DNA of 64,000 bases from Xenophilus sp003671765. Lineage in GTDB: Bacteria > Pseudomonadota > Gammaproteobacteria > Burkholderiales > Burkholderiaceae_C. Positions 16,001-23,120 of the stretch are shown one piece after another. Both the position numbers and the translations under genes were made by a program. The stretch's first letter is position 1; the number at the start of each line of letters is the position of its first letter. The notes below the pieces were generated by a model. The model was not told the DNA's origin. It saw only the letters and a list, made by a program, of their open reading frames with translations, and searched no databases. The stretch covers positions 4,712,001-4,776,000 of the forward strand of contig CP166702.1 of NCBI GenBank assembly GCA_051414805.1, given 5' to 3'.

Positions 16001-17180
16001 CAAGGGCGGCCCAGGCAGCAAGGTGCGCATCCCGGGCCGCGCCGGCAACCTGAGCACCGGCGCGAGCGAGGCCGCGGCCGACGGCGGCACGCTGTCCTTC
16101 AAGGGGGAGCTGGGCTGGGGCCCGGCAAACCCGGCGGGCGGCGGCTCGGGCCTGTCGATGGACATGCGTGGCGAGGTCCGGCGCCTGCGCGCGCTGGTGC
16201 GCTCCGACCGGCAGGTCACCGTGTCCGGCGACCTGCAGGCCGGGCTCAACGCGGGCCAGTTGCGGGTGCGCGGCAAGGTGACGACCGACCGCGCCGTCAT
16301 CATCCTGCCGGACGAAACAGCGCCCAGCCTGGGCACCGACGTGGTCGTCCATTCGGCGGCCAAGGAACGCGAGGAGCGCGCGGCGGCAGAGAAGCAGGCG
16401 AAGGAACGCGCCGCGCAGGACGAGGCCGCCGCGGGCCGCGTCAACCAGCCGCTGCTGGCCAAGGCACCCGACATCGAGGTCGCCTTCGACCTCGGCAAGG
16501 ACTTCGCGGTGCAGGGCCGCGGCATCACCACGCGGCTGGAAGGCCAGCTCGACATCCGCACCACCCAGTTGAGCGCCCCGCCGCGCGTCACGGGCGAGGT
16601 GAAGACGGTGCAGGGCCAGTACCGAGCCTACGGCCAGGAGCTCGACGTCGAGAGCGGGCTGGCGCGCTTCAACGGACCCGTCGACAACCCGTCGCTGGAC
16701 ATCCTCGCCATCCGTCCCAACATCAGCCAGCGCGCCGGCGTACAGATCACGGGCACGGCCCAGTCGCCGCGCGTCAGGCTGTATTCCGACCCGCCCTTGC
16801 CCGACGCGCAGGCGCTGGCCTGGGTCGTGCTCGGCCGCGCCTCGGCGTCCAGCGGCGGCGAGGCCATCCTGATGCAGCAGGCCGCGCTGGCGCTGCTGGG
16901 CGGGCTCGGCAAGGGCGGCAGCGGCGGCAGCCTGGCCAGCCGCTTCGGGCTCGACGAGATCGGCTTCAAGGGCCCCGGTTCGGGCGGCGAACTGAAGGAA
17001 TCGTCGGTGACGCTCGGCAAGCGCCTGTCGAAGGACTTCTATGTGACCTACGAGCGCAGCCTGGCCGGCACGCTAGGCACGCTGTATGTCTTCTACGACC
17101 TGACCCGGCGCCTGACCCTTCGCGGGCAGGCGGGCCGAACCAGCGGAGTGGACCTGATCTACACGGTGCAGTACGACTGA
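13086..17180 (+). CDS. tamB: TamB, inner-membrane subunit of the TAM complex
   Basis: This 1364-residue protein is the inner-membrane partner of TamA. One N-terminal membrane helix (about residues 27-50, A-S-L-L-V-L-V-L-A-L-V) is followed by a very long beta-rich periplasmic region and the C-terminal DUF490/TamB domain from about residue 1000. The TTG at 13086 has GGAGG five bases upstream; a GTG at 13134 would also keep the membrane helix. The TAM complex is implicated in outer-membrane protein and lipid transport. The Ala/Arg/Gly-rich composition reflects the GC content of the genome. Confidence 0.9.
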   Translation: MAHKPSDAPSQEAATPVRRSRTRRTLRAIGWSLASLLVLVLALVATGWWWAGTDSSLASALARAARYLPAGQTLESREVTGSLRRGGAIGYLRWQSPTMAVEVQGARIGWALRPLLRKRVQLGEVHAARIVIEPRGPRDEEKKPLEPLSPIVLPVEIDLPFSADEVLWKGPPEVRAQALAGRYVYEAQQHRLKLDGVDLADGHYSGTVQLQGAAPMALQLALEGRVQAPLNDERRIALDARATASGTLAGSDARIAIDAALRPQEQPDADHPVDAQLNARIAPWAPQPVVDALLRMRNLDVAWLLPDAPRTRLSGEVAVDPDPATGAAAWKARADVTNAEPGPWDEGRLPVEAVQAQIGYDGTVWRVAEAKVQAGRGRIEAAGEWAPAPQPWQIEATVRGVRPGLLHTELAGAPISGRAKATQKDDAIAFDLALQAEGGAAAKALEGFKLERAAAQGQWAKQVLDLRSLRIEAERASVQGQLQVRVAEQAGSGDLRATLPGGSAQVKGRIAPTQGAGEVQARIDDAAALQAWVERLPGLEKAFAGALARGSARLDASWQGGWRAIQQRLQAVNTPPADRAAEPSLKARLEAPRLELRLPAPRPAEPAPAEIQLRGLQATLDGSLARAALTLRGEAQQGTRKLTLDTRASGGLERANQWRLALASLRTQLQDTTRSDAPWTLELAREFSSTVRVGNGQLDLESTAGGATLRGPVPGTVRLDWEPVRLRQTTSASGTALRLQSKGRMQGLPMAWSRAFGGDTSLRELGISGDLVFDGDWDIEAGDRLRAQARIARASGDLRVQAGEAALVRRIESRGTGTKSEITTDSSDDAPSTPAGLRQAELRLDAEGDAVRARLAWDSERAGQIQAEAGTRLVQRDGGWQWAEDAPLNGSVRARLPQLGVWSMLAPPGWRIAGTLSADATLAGTRNDPRWNGTLAADELALKAMVEGLDLRDGRLRARLAGNRLVLDEFTLKGGPGSKVRIPGRAGNLSTGASEAAADGGTLSFKGELGWGPANPAGGGSGLSMDMRGEVRRLRALVRSDRQVTVSGDLQAGLNAGQLRVRGKVTTDRAVIILPDETAPSLGTDVVVHSAAKEREERAAAEKQAKERAAQDEAAAGRVNQPLLAKAPDIEVAFDLGKDFAVQGRGITTRLEGQLDIRTTQLSAPPRVTGEVKTVQGQYRAYGQELDVESGLARFNGPVDNPSLDILAIRPNISQRAGVQITGTAQSPRVRLYSDPPLPDAQALAWVVLGRASASSGGEAILMQQAALALLGGLGKGGSGGSLASRFGLDEIGFKGPGSGGELKESSVTLGKRLSKDFYVTYERSLAGTLGTLYVFYDLTRRLTLRGQAGRTSGVDLIYTVQYD

Positions 17181-17196
17181 AGCGCGTCGAGGCGCT

Positions 17197-17445
17197 TCAG
17201 CGCAGCAGCAGGGTGAGACCGGCTGCCAGGCTGAGCAGCCCGATCAACGCGAGGAGCACGGCGAGGTTCATGCGCTCGCTGAGCTCGTCATGCAGGCGCT
17301 GGGTTTGGGGCGTGGCGTGGGGCGCACGTGCCGCCAGCCGCCGGCTGCGCCGGCGCAGCCGCTTCACTTCGCGCTCGTGCCATACATAGCCTGCACCACA
17401 CGACACCGCCACGAGCAGCAGCAGCACACCCATCCAGTTGACCAT
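17197..17445 (-). CDS. small two-helix membrane protein, unknown function
   Basis: The 82-residue protein has a membrane segment at about residues 4-22 (G-V-L-L-L-L-V-A-V), a basic and polar middle with R-L-R-R-R-S-R-R, and a second segment at about 61-81 ending L-L-L-R. This suggests a hairpin with the charged loop in the cytoplasm. It is convergent with tamB; the stops lie 16 bases apart over a GAAGCGC/GCGCTTC hairpin. No family is recognised. Confidence 0.55.
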   Translation of the reverse strand: MVNWMGVLLLLVAVSCGAGYVWHEREVKRLRRRSRRLAARAPHATPQTQRLHDELSERMNLAVLLALIGLLSLAAGLTLLLR

Positions 17446-17566
17446 CGGACCTCCAGCGCCCGATTGTCGGAGGGTGCGGCGACATCACGCTGACGGCCGT
17501 TCAGACCGCTGCGCGCGGCCACGTCGGCCGCGCGGCGTTTTCTTGTCGGCAGGAGATGCGACAGGC

Positions 17567-17881
17567 TCAGCGCTTGGCGCGTGCCGCGTTGCGCTTGCGG
17601 GTGGCGGCCGCCTTCTTCGCCGAGGCGGAGCGCTCCGCGGCCGACCGGCCGGCGGAGGCCGCACCGCCACGCTCGCCGCCCTTGCGTGAGGGCGCATGGT
17701 TCTCGGCCTTGCCGCGCCCGGAGCCGGACTTCTTTCCGCCGCCGGTCTCGGCATTCACGGTGGCCCAGGCACGGCGCTCTGCCTCGGGCCCGGACACGCC
17801 CCGTTTCTCGTAACCCTTCTCGATGTGCTCGGCCTGTCGTTTCTGCTTGTCCGAGTAGGCGGACTTGTCTCCACGTGGCAT
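17567..17881 (-). CDS. basic hypothetical protein, plasmid-stabilisation-like
   Basis: The 104-residue protein starts M-P-R-G-D-K-S-A-Y and has a conserved-looking N-terminal part with H-I-E-K-G-Y-E and E-A-E-R-R-A-W-A-T-V-N (about 19-44). The tail is Lys/Arg/Ala/Gly-rich, low complexity and histone-H1-like. Proteins of this layout are often annotated as plasmid stabilisation proteins, without functional proof. AAAGGAG seven bases before the ATG is a strong ribosome binding site. It is a single gene on the minus strand, beside the first sRNA candidate. Confidence 0.7.
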   Translation of the reverse strand: MPRGDKSAYSDKQKRQAEHIEKGYEKRGVSGPEAERRAWATVNAETGGGKKSGSGRGKAENHAPSRKGGERGGAASAGRSAAERSASAKKAAATRKRNAARAKR

Positions 17882-18060
17882 GGTGGGCTCCTTTCGCTGA
17901 GTCAACAAAGGCCCATGCTGCGAAGGCTCGCGCGTCACGCAGGTAGGCCGGCCCGGCCGCCGGCTGTCGGCGAGCTCGCACGGCGGTGTTTGCCTTGCGG
18001 GTTTACTCAGCGCACGTTCAGGTGCCGCCGGCACACTGGCCTCTCGGCAGCCCGGCGTCT

Positions 18061-18121
18061 CTTCCGACTCCTCCTCCCGTCTATCGGGCTGTTGTTGACC
18101 CGCTTCGGCGGGTTTTCTTTT
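18061..18121 (+). ncRNA. cuckoo-like sRNA candidate 1 (CCUCCUCCC hairpin plus terminator)
   Basis: A CCGA/UCGG stem (18064-18067 with 18084-18087) displays CCTCCTCCC at 18070-18078 in its loop. Ten bases on, a perfect intrinsic terminator follows: ACCCGC (18098-18103), TTCG, GCGGGT (18108-18113), then TTTCTTTT. An anti-Shine-Dalgarno loop followed by a terminator is the layout of the cuckoo (CcsR) sRNAs of alpha- and betaproteobacteria. A second copy with a different stem sequence lies at 18711-18776. The 5' end is unknown; no clear promoter was found. Confidence 0.6.
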
Positions 18122-18197
18122 GCGCGCACGGAATCTGTCGGAAAGAGGCGCGCGGGCGTACCCGCCGCGCGCTGCTGCAGCCAGGCAGCGAAGCCGT

Positions 18198-18500
18198 TCA
18201 GGCCAGTTGGCCGAAGGAAGACAGCCGCTGACGTAGGCGACCGCCCACACCGGCCGGGCGACTGGCGACGTGGCACCAGTGGCGCCATTGCCGGCGCATG
18301 CCCACCCAAACGGCCCGTCGCGCACGGGCCCGGGCCTCGCGCTGCTCCGCGCGACGGCGGCATTCGGCTGCGATACGCAAGCCTTCCGCCACGCGATCGG
18401 CCGCTTCGTCACCCCACCCTTGGCGCGAGCCGGCAATGCGCGCCAGGTCGGCCGCACTCAGGCGGGTAAGGAAAAGCTGGAAGTCGCGATCGTTGGTCAT
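18198..18500 (-). CDS. small hypothetical protein
   Basis: The 100-residue protein starts M-T-N-D-R-D-F-Q-L-F-L and is helical and strongly basic in the middle (R-R-R-A-E-Q-R-E-A-R-A-R-A-R-R). The first 50 residues look like a small folded domain with L-S-A-A-D-L-A-R-I-A-G. An upstream extension to 18557 has weaker codon content and runs into the second sRNA's promoter area, so 18500 is preferred. No family is recognised. It lies between the two sRNA candidates on the opposite strand. Confidence 0.45.
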   Translation of the reverse strand: MTNDRDFQLFLTRLSAADLARIAGSRQGWGDEAADRVAEGLRIAAECRRRAEQREARARARRAVWVGMRRQWRHWCHVASRPAGVGGRLRQRLSSFGQLA

Positions 18501-18552
18501 GGCACGGTGCGCTCGAAGAGCACCAAAGATACCGCACAAACGAACACTTAGG

Positions 18553-18581
18553 TTCACAACTCGTAGTTAAATTAGTACTTT
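18553..18581 (+). promoter_or_regulatory. promoter candidate for sRNA 2
   Basis: TTCACA (18553-18558) and TACTTT (18576-18581) are spaced 17 bases apart in an AT-rich stretch that stands out from the GC-rich surroundings. It would start a transcript near 18588 that ends at the 18776 terminator, about 190 bases long. Confidence 0.45.
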
Positions 18582-18710
18582 TTCTTTATGAGTCGTGACA
18601 GATGTTGCAGGTGCCCGGCGTTCCAGCACCGCCGAAGGCGCACTGGCGGGGACGCCCGCTTCAGCCTCGCTTAAGTCGACGCCGTCACAGTCCGTGGCTG
18701 CGGCCCTTGT

Positions 18711-18776
18711 CTCTTCTCCTCCTCCCTCCTCGTATGAAGGGCTGCCTTCAACCCGCTTCGGCGGGTTGTCTTTTTT
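18711..18776 (+). ncRNA. cuckoo-like sRNA candidate 2 (CCUCCUCCC hairpin plus terminator)
   Basis: A CUUC/GAAG stem (18713-18716 with 18736-18739) displays CCTCCTCCC at 18718-18726 in a 19-base loop. It is followed by AACCCGC (18750-18756), TTCG, GCGGGTT (18761-18767) and GTCTTTTTT, a textbook intrinsic terminator. Compared with candidate 1, the loop motif and the terminator are conserved while both sides of the first stem differ and still pair, which supports a real RNA fold. The core is given; the 5' end may reach to about 18588. Confidence 0.65.
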
Positions 18777-18886
18777 CCAGCACGGCTTTTCGGGTTCGGC
18801 AAGACCGCTTGCGGCGGTGTTGCAGTCCTACGAATCCCTGAGCGAAAGCGCCTGGCGGGTGCGCGGGACTCCGCCAGAATGCCCTC

Positions 18887-19270
18887 ATGCAACCCCGACC
18901 CGGCGGCACGGCCGACATCGATGCGAAGGCCATGCGCCTCAGGGAGGTGGCCCGGTGGCTCACCGACTGGAAGGACGCGCATCGTTGGCATGCCGGCTCG
19001 GCGCTTCTTCTTCGCCGCCTGCTGTGGGCGTATGCGGCCGCCGGTGCCCTTGCCTTGTTGCTCATTCCATTCAGCGCGAATGGGTGGTTGGGCGCGCGCG
19101 CGGATGCGGTCGCGGCCTTGTACACCCTTGTGCTGGCACTGCCCTGGACGCCGCTGCTGCTCCTGGTACCAGGGAATTCGGCGTGGGCAGGGGCGGCGCT
19201 TCTGGCATCGGCCATCGCGCTGAACCTGTGGGCCGGGATCACGGTGCTGCGCTGGATCCAGGACCGTTGA
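18887..19270 (+). CDS. membrane protein of unknown function
   Basis: This 127-residue protein has a soluble, charged N-terminus of about 40 residues with R-L-R-E-V-A-R-W-L, then three hydrophobic segments at about 45-62 (Y-A-A-A-G-A-L-A-L-L-L-I-P-F), 74-92 (L-Y-T-L-V-L-A-L-P-W-T-P) and 100-120. It ends with a short basic tail. Codon use is normal for the genome. No family is recognised; nothing nearby suggests a role. The ATG at 18887 is the only in-frame start that keeps the charged N-terminus. Confidence 0.6.
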   Translation: MQPRPGGTADIDAKAMRLREVARWLTDWKDAHRWHAGSALLLRRLLWAYAAAGALALLLIPFSANGWLGARADAVAALYTLVLALPWTPLLLLVPGNSAWAGAALLASAIALNLWAGITVLRWIQDR

Positions 19271-19331
19271 CCGGACCGCCCGCGTCGACTTTCAGCCACG
19301 GGCGCGATGGCAACGAAATTGCCCGACCGAG

Positions 19332-19523
19332 CTACCTGGTCAGCGCGCTGATCACCGTCAGAATGAGAGCGAGCATGAGCCCAACGACCAGGCCCGCTTT
19401 GATCCACACCTCGTTGCCCTTGGGCCGCCGGTAGAGCTGGTGCCGGGATGGCGTCTCGATGTCAGCCGGGCGCGTTGGCCGCTCGTGCCACCAGCTGTCT
19501 TGAATACTTTGGTTCATATTCAC
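19332..19523 (-). CDS. small single-helix membrane protein
   Basis: The 63-residue protein has a polar N-terminus (M-N-M-N-Q-S-I-Q-D-S-W-W) and one C-terminal membrane helix at about 41-61 (W-I-K-A-G-L-V-V-G-L-M-L-A-L). A stretch with R-R-P-K-G-N precedes the helix. It is likely tail-anchored with its N-terminus in the cytoplasm. Function unknown. Confidence 0.5.
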   Translation of the reverse strand: MNMNQSIQDSWWHERPTRPADIETPSRHQLYRRPKGNEVWIKAGLVVGLMLALILTVISALTR

Positions 19524-19616
19524 ATTGTCGCCACAATCTGCGACGAATGTTAACTAAGGTTCTCATTGCCGAGTTTCCGTGACGTAGTTCACGGTCTGCG
19601 GCCCTCACGGTGTGGG

Positions 19617-20318
19617 TTACCGCCTCTGCCCCAACTGGTCCAGTCTCGCCCACACAGCCAGGATCAACGCCACCTCCTCTCCGAGCCGGTCGATACGGTA
19701 GGACTGGCTCACCCATTTGCCGCCCATCGTGGACTGGGCCGTCCAGTGCTTGCCTCGTCTCACGACCCCCGGATAGCCGCTGGTGTTCGTGGTCCGCAGC
19801 ATCTGATGGGCGGGGAGCACCTTCGGGACGGGAGGTAGCTGCCTGTTGCGGGAGGGTGGAGAGTTTCTCAAGCCTTCCTCGGCTGGATGCACATGACACC
19901 GCCCGCTGAGCGCCCGCAACTGCCGCTGCCGCTCTGCAACCGCGAGTCGCATTGCCGAACTCCCGTACTGCACCAGGCTGAAGGTCTTTTGCAGCACCTT
20001 GCCGGGGGACACGTAAGTCTTGGCGCGCCAGAGCTTGACGCGGCCCTTTCGATCCAGTTCGGGCGTGACGCCCGGCACCGGACCACTTCCGCCGACCGGC
20101 CGCGTTGCCCTCTGGATCCGCGGCAAAGGGGGATGAGCGCGGACCACCTGATCCCGCCAGCTGCGCGCATGGTCCAGCGCCTTGGCCTCGCCACCGTAGG
20201 CGCGATCGCTGAAGCTCTTTTCGAAACGACGCCCTTGCCGAGTCAGCCTGACCGACCAGCCGTACGCGTACCGATAGAGCGCATAGAACTCTGCACTGTT
20301 GTAACGGCCTTTGGGCAT
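19617..20318 (-). CDS. protein with three AP2-like repeats
   Basis: The 233-residue protein seems to contain three copies of an AP2/integrase-DNA-binding-like unit, at about 14-60 (W-S-V-R-L-T-R-Q-G), 82-137 (P-G-V-T-P-E and F-S-L-V-Q-Y-G) and 178-230 (N-T-S-G-Y-P-G-V-V, W-T-A-Q). The third, with N-T-S-G-Y-x-G-V, is the clearest. Such units are DNA-binding parts of phage integrases and HNH homing endonucleases, but no nuclease domain is visible. A TTG four codons upstream (20330) is possible; GGAGG lies 13 bases before the ATG. It is located beside the prophage remnant. Confidence 0.6.
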   Translation of the reverse strand: MPKGRYNSAEFYALYRYAYGWSVRLTRQGRRFEKSFSDRAYGGEAKALDHARSWRDQVVRAHPPLPRIQRATRPVGGSGPVPGVTPELDRKGRVKLWRAKTYVSPGKVLQKTFSLVQYGSSAMRLAVAERQRQLRALSGRCHVHPAEEGLRNSPPSRNRQLPPVPKVLPAHQMLRTTNTSGYPGVVRRGKHWTAQSTMGGKWVSQSYRIDRLGEEVALILAVWARLDQLGQRR

Positions 20319-20549
20319 GACAGGCAGCAATCCTCCCTAAAAGTCACATCTCCTTCAACGGGGGCGCTGCCGTGGCCTCGACGTCACGCGGAGTGCGCTT
20401 GATCCAAGCGTACACCCCCGAAGCCGCCGCGACGAACCCTCTCTTCATCGTTGAGCCGTGCATCGACATTCACGCGTCACACCGCGCTGACCCTGGGTCG
20501 CCGACGCGCATGCAAGAAGACGATTCAGAAGCCTATCGGAAGTTACCCG
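20319..20549. other. intergenic stretch without recognised features
   Basis: Between the AP2-repeat gene and the operator-like region, about 230 bases show no convincing open frame, hairpin or repeat. The ribosome binding site of the AP2-repeat gene (GGGAGG, minus strand) lies just inside its left edge. Confidence 0.5.
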
Positions 20550-20550
20550 G

Positions 20551-20612
20551 TGCACATTTAGTCACACTCGTACAGGTTCTGGCGTATAGTTGAATGTGAC
20601 AAATGCACATTT
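20551..20612 (+). promoter_or_regulatory. promoter with repeated operator-like sites
   Basis: A -10 hexamer TATAGT (20585-20590) lies between two exact copies of TGCACATTT (20551-20559 and 20604-20612). The second copy overlaps the inverted repeat AATGTG-N7-CACATT (20593-20611), and the first is followed by AGTCACA. A protein bound to both sites would bracket the promoter, as a repressor would. The gene controlled would be the 64-residue protein at 20664. The -35 is not clear. Confidence 0.5.
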
Positions 20613-20663
20613 GACGAATTGGCACTGGACGCACATCCATCAGCAACTTGGAACGGAGGTGTT

Positions 20664-20858
20664 ATGCAAAGCCCGCATCCGCTCGGAGAAGAGTTCGCAC
20701 GCTGGGTGGACCTCACGGACAACCTGAGAGCGCAGTTGGCACACGCCTCTGCCGAAAAGGCGCCAGTGAGTGCAGAACTGGCAAAGACCGCCAAGCAGGT
20801 CAGAGATTTGTCCCGGTCGCTGAATGTCTGGGCCCCGTCGCCAGATCGCGCGCACTAG
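20664..20858 (+). CDS. 64-residue hypothetical protein
   Basis: This small acidic-to-neutral helical protein has GGAGG six bases before its ATG and an operator-like promoter about 75 bases upstream. The sequence begins M-Q-S-P-H-P-L-G-E-E-F-A-R-W and has two amphipathic helices (L-R-A-Q-L-A-H-A-S-A and K-Q-V-R-D-L-S-R-S-L). It resembles small phage or island proteins in size but no family is recognised. An upstream in-frame start at 20619 lacks a ribosome binding site. It stands alone on its strand. Confidence 0.5.
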   Translation: MQSPHPLGEEFARWVDLTDNLRAQLAHASAEKAPVSAELAKTAKQVRDLSRSLNVWAPSPDRAH

Positions 20859-21150
20859 GGGCCTCGCCGGGCGCACCTGCCTGCAGGTTCGTTGCGCGCT
20901 GACCCTGAGGCGGTGAGGCTGGCCCTCACGGGCCGCGCGTCCCGCAAGGGCTCGCGTTCATTTCTGCCCGGGTTGGGGCGCGGGCGGCCTGCGACCAGAG
21001 GCGCGGCAGAGGGACCGGCGACCTACTGCCGCCTACATTCAGGACAATCGCTCTTCGGCGTCGATCTGAATGGAAGCGCCGAGACTTGAGAGGGGCAGAC
21101 CCCGCATTCGCCGCGGATCACGGCCACGACGTTTCCGCGCTGTCCATAAC
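20859..21150. other. intergenic stretch without recognised features
   Basis: About 290 bases after the 64-residue gene contain no convincing gene, repeat or terminator. The open frames there have composition unlike proteins and no ribosome binding site. A few short inverted repeats occur (for example GTGAGG with CCTCAC) but without T-runs. Confidence 0.5.
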
Positions 21151-22980
21151 TCACTGAATCCCGAAGTCGATCCCCGCATTCACGTATCCGATGGGCGCGA
21201 ACACCCCTCCTCCCGTGTATTGCAGCTGGACGGTATCGCCTTGCTCTCCAGAAAGGGAACCCGCCACGCCCAAGGTCGTGGATGTCACGCGCATCCCGCT
21301 TTGCAGGGCCGCCCCGGTATTCCCCGCAATCACGCGAAGACCATCTGCGCTGATGGCGATCCCCAGCCAGTGGCCACTGTTGCCCGTGGCTCGCCAGGAC
21401 GCACCGAAGTCGGTTGACTGATACATCCGACCGCCAGCCGTCCCCGCCACGACGAAGCGCCCGTCCGCCGAAGTCGCGAGACCGCGCCAGTCACGAGCGG
21501 TGTCCACGGCCTCCCAGGTCGATCCGAAGTCCTCCGATCTCCACAGGGTGCCCGTGTCGACCGTCGCATACATCCGTTTTCCGTCTGCCGACGCACTCAC
21601 GGCCCACCAGAAATTGCCACTGGCCCTGGCCGTCCACGTGCTTCCGTAGTCCGTCGACACAAAGAGCTGGCCTCCGTTCGTTCCCGCCACCTGAACGCGT
21701 CCGTCGGCCGACGTGCTCACAGTGCGCCAGGCGCGATTGCTGTCACGCGCCGTCCAACTGGCACCGCCATCGGCCGAGGTCCAGATCTGACCGAGGTACG
21801 CCGCCGCGGTCAGGCGCATGCCGTCCGCGGAGCTGGCCACGGAAGTCCATGCGCGCGACGATCCATCGTTCGCCCAGGTGTCGCCGCCATCGGTGGACAC
21901 GAAGATCGAGCCTCCGTTGGTGGTGGCAACTAACCTGAGGCCGTCGCTCGATGACGCCACGCTGCTCCAGACCTGCCCGGTCAGCCGGAGCGTCCAGCTC
22001 AGGCCCTGATCCGTCGAGGTGTAGAGCTCGCCGCTGGAGGATGCAGCCACCAGCCGCGCGCCGTCTGCCGAGGACGCGATGCTGGACCAGCTTCCGGTGG
22101 TCGAACCGGTCGTCCAGCGAATGTCCAGACCGCCAGGCAGGCCGAGCGTGCTGATGCGCTGGCCAGCGTTCTGCGCGATCGTCCACCCTCCCGTGCCCAC
22201 ACCGCTGACCTTGACCCAATCTCCCACGCTCGGCGCGGCTGGCAAGGTGATGACGGTCCTCGCGCTTGAGTTCGCCAGATAGCCCGTGTTCGATTCGGCC
22301 TGGATGGCCGCGCCTGTCACGTCGATCCATCGGGTATCGGCGGGCGCGGCGCTGCACACGTAGGCCGTGGAGGTCACCTCGCCGGCGCCCAACACGCCGT
22401 TGCCGTCGAGATCCAACCCAGAGAGCACGCGCTGCCCGCCGTACTGGCAGGCGGCACCAGGTGGTTCGGCAGCAAAAGAGATCAGGCTGTCCCGGCCTGA
22501 TGAACCCGAGGCCCCAGGGCTGCCGTTGCACACATAAGCGGAGGTGGTGACCTCAGCATCCTCGAGCGTGCCGCTTGCGTTTCTGTCGATGCCTGCGAGC
22601 ACCTGCGAGCCGCCTTGCGCGCAGTTCGCCCCAGGGGGTTCTGCGCGCATCCGGACCAGCACGCCAAGTCCCGCGGACCCTGCGACTGCACAAACATACT
22701 GGGTCGAAGTCACCTCCTGATCCGCCAGGACTCCGTCACGGTTGACATCCACGCCCGCGTCGATACGCAGGCCACCCGCGGCACATTGGGGCCCCGTGCT
22801 GTCCTCGACCGCCCGCATCAAGGCGGCCGGTTGCGGCTGCGTTGCCGGATCCGTAGGAAATACTGCGATCGGCAATCCGCCACCATCGCCGCCACCGCCG
22901 CAGGCTGACATCACCAGGGGCAGCAGGAGCAAGGAGAGGCCAGGACGGCGGACGAAGCGTCCGAGAATGCAAAGGGACAT
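21151..22980 (-). CDS. lipoprotein with Ca-loop-like motifs and a propeller-like repeat domain
   Basis: This 609-residue protein has a lipoprotein signal with Cys27 (V-M-S-A-C) followed by a Gly-rich linker. Residues about 50-220 hold three related units, each with an Asp-rich loop (D-V-N-R-D-G, D-R-N-A-S-G, D-L-D-G-N-G) and the ending Y-V-C, similar to the DUF7151 type. Residues about 300-575 have six full and one partial copy of a 40-residue unit, S-A-D-G-x-R then S-T-D-x-G-x-S-W, typical of YCF48/sialidase-like beta-propellers. It is probably surface or periplasmic. M at 22980 is chosen since it begins the signal peptide. Confidence 0.8.
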   Translation of the reverse strand: MSLCILGRFVRRPGLSLLLLPLVMSACGGGGDGGGLPIAVFPTDPATQPQPAALMRAVEDSTGPQCAAGGLRIDAGVDVNRDGVLADQEVTSTQYVCAVAGSAGLGVLVRMRAEPPGANCAQGGSQVLAGIDRNASGTLEDAEVTTSAYVCNGSPGASGSSGRDSLISFAAEPPGAACQYGGQRVLSGLDLDGNGVLGAGEVTSTAYVCSAAPADTRWIDVTGAAIQAESNTGYLANSSARTVITLPAAPSVGDWVKVSGVGTGGWTIAQNAGQRISTLGLPGGLDIRWTTGSTTGSWSSIASSADGARLVAASSSGELYTSTDQGLSWTLRLTGQVWSSVASSSDGLRLVATTNGGSIFVSTDGGDTWANDGSSRAWTSVASSADGMRLTAAAYLGQIWTSADGGASWTARDSNRAWRTVSTSADGRVQVAGTNGGQLFVSTDYGSTWTARASGNFWWAVSASADGKRMYATVDTGTLWRSEDFGSTWEAVDTARDWRGLATSADGRFVVAGTAGGRMYQSTDFGASWRATGNSGHWLGIAISADGLRVIAGNTGAALQSGMRVTSTTLGVAGSLSGEQGDTVQLQYTGGGVFAPIGYVNAGIDFGIQ

Positions 22981-23120
22981 GCCGATACCTGCATTTGGAG
23001 AGCGCAACAGCGATCCCTAATTCTCTCAAAAAAAAACACATTTTGAAACAACCAGCGCGACGGCTGCGCCGAAGAACGTGGCGAGCAGGTAAGCGGGTGT
23101 GTATGCCAGAATAAAACCGC

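Noticed and set aside
13050..16352. 1100-codon open frame antisense to tamB
   Set aside because: High-GC shadow of tamB; composition is unlike a protein and no start signals are present.
20892..21089. 65-codon open frame after the 64-residue gene
   Set aside because: Arg/Gly-rich, no ribosome binding site and no conserved-looking segment.
21240..22090. Regular 120-base periodicity suggesting a CRISPR or satellite array
   Set aside because: It comes from the 40-residue protein repeats of the lipoprotein; the DNA units are too diverged and lack spacers.
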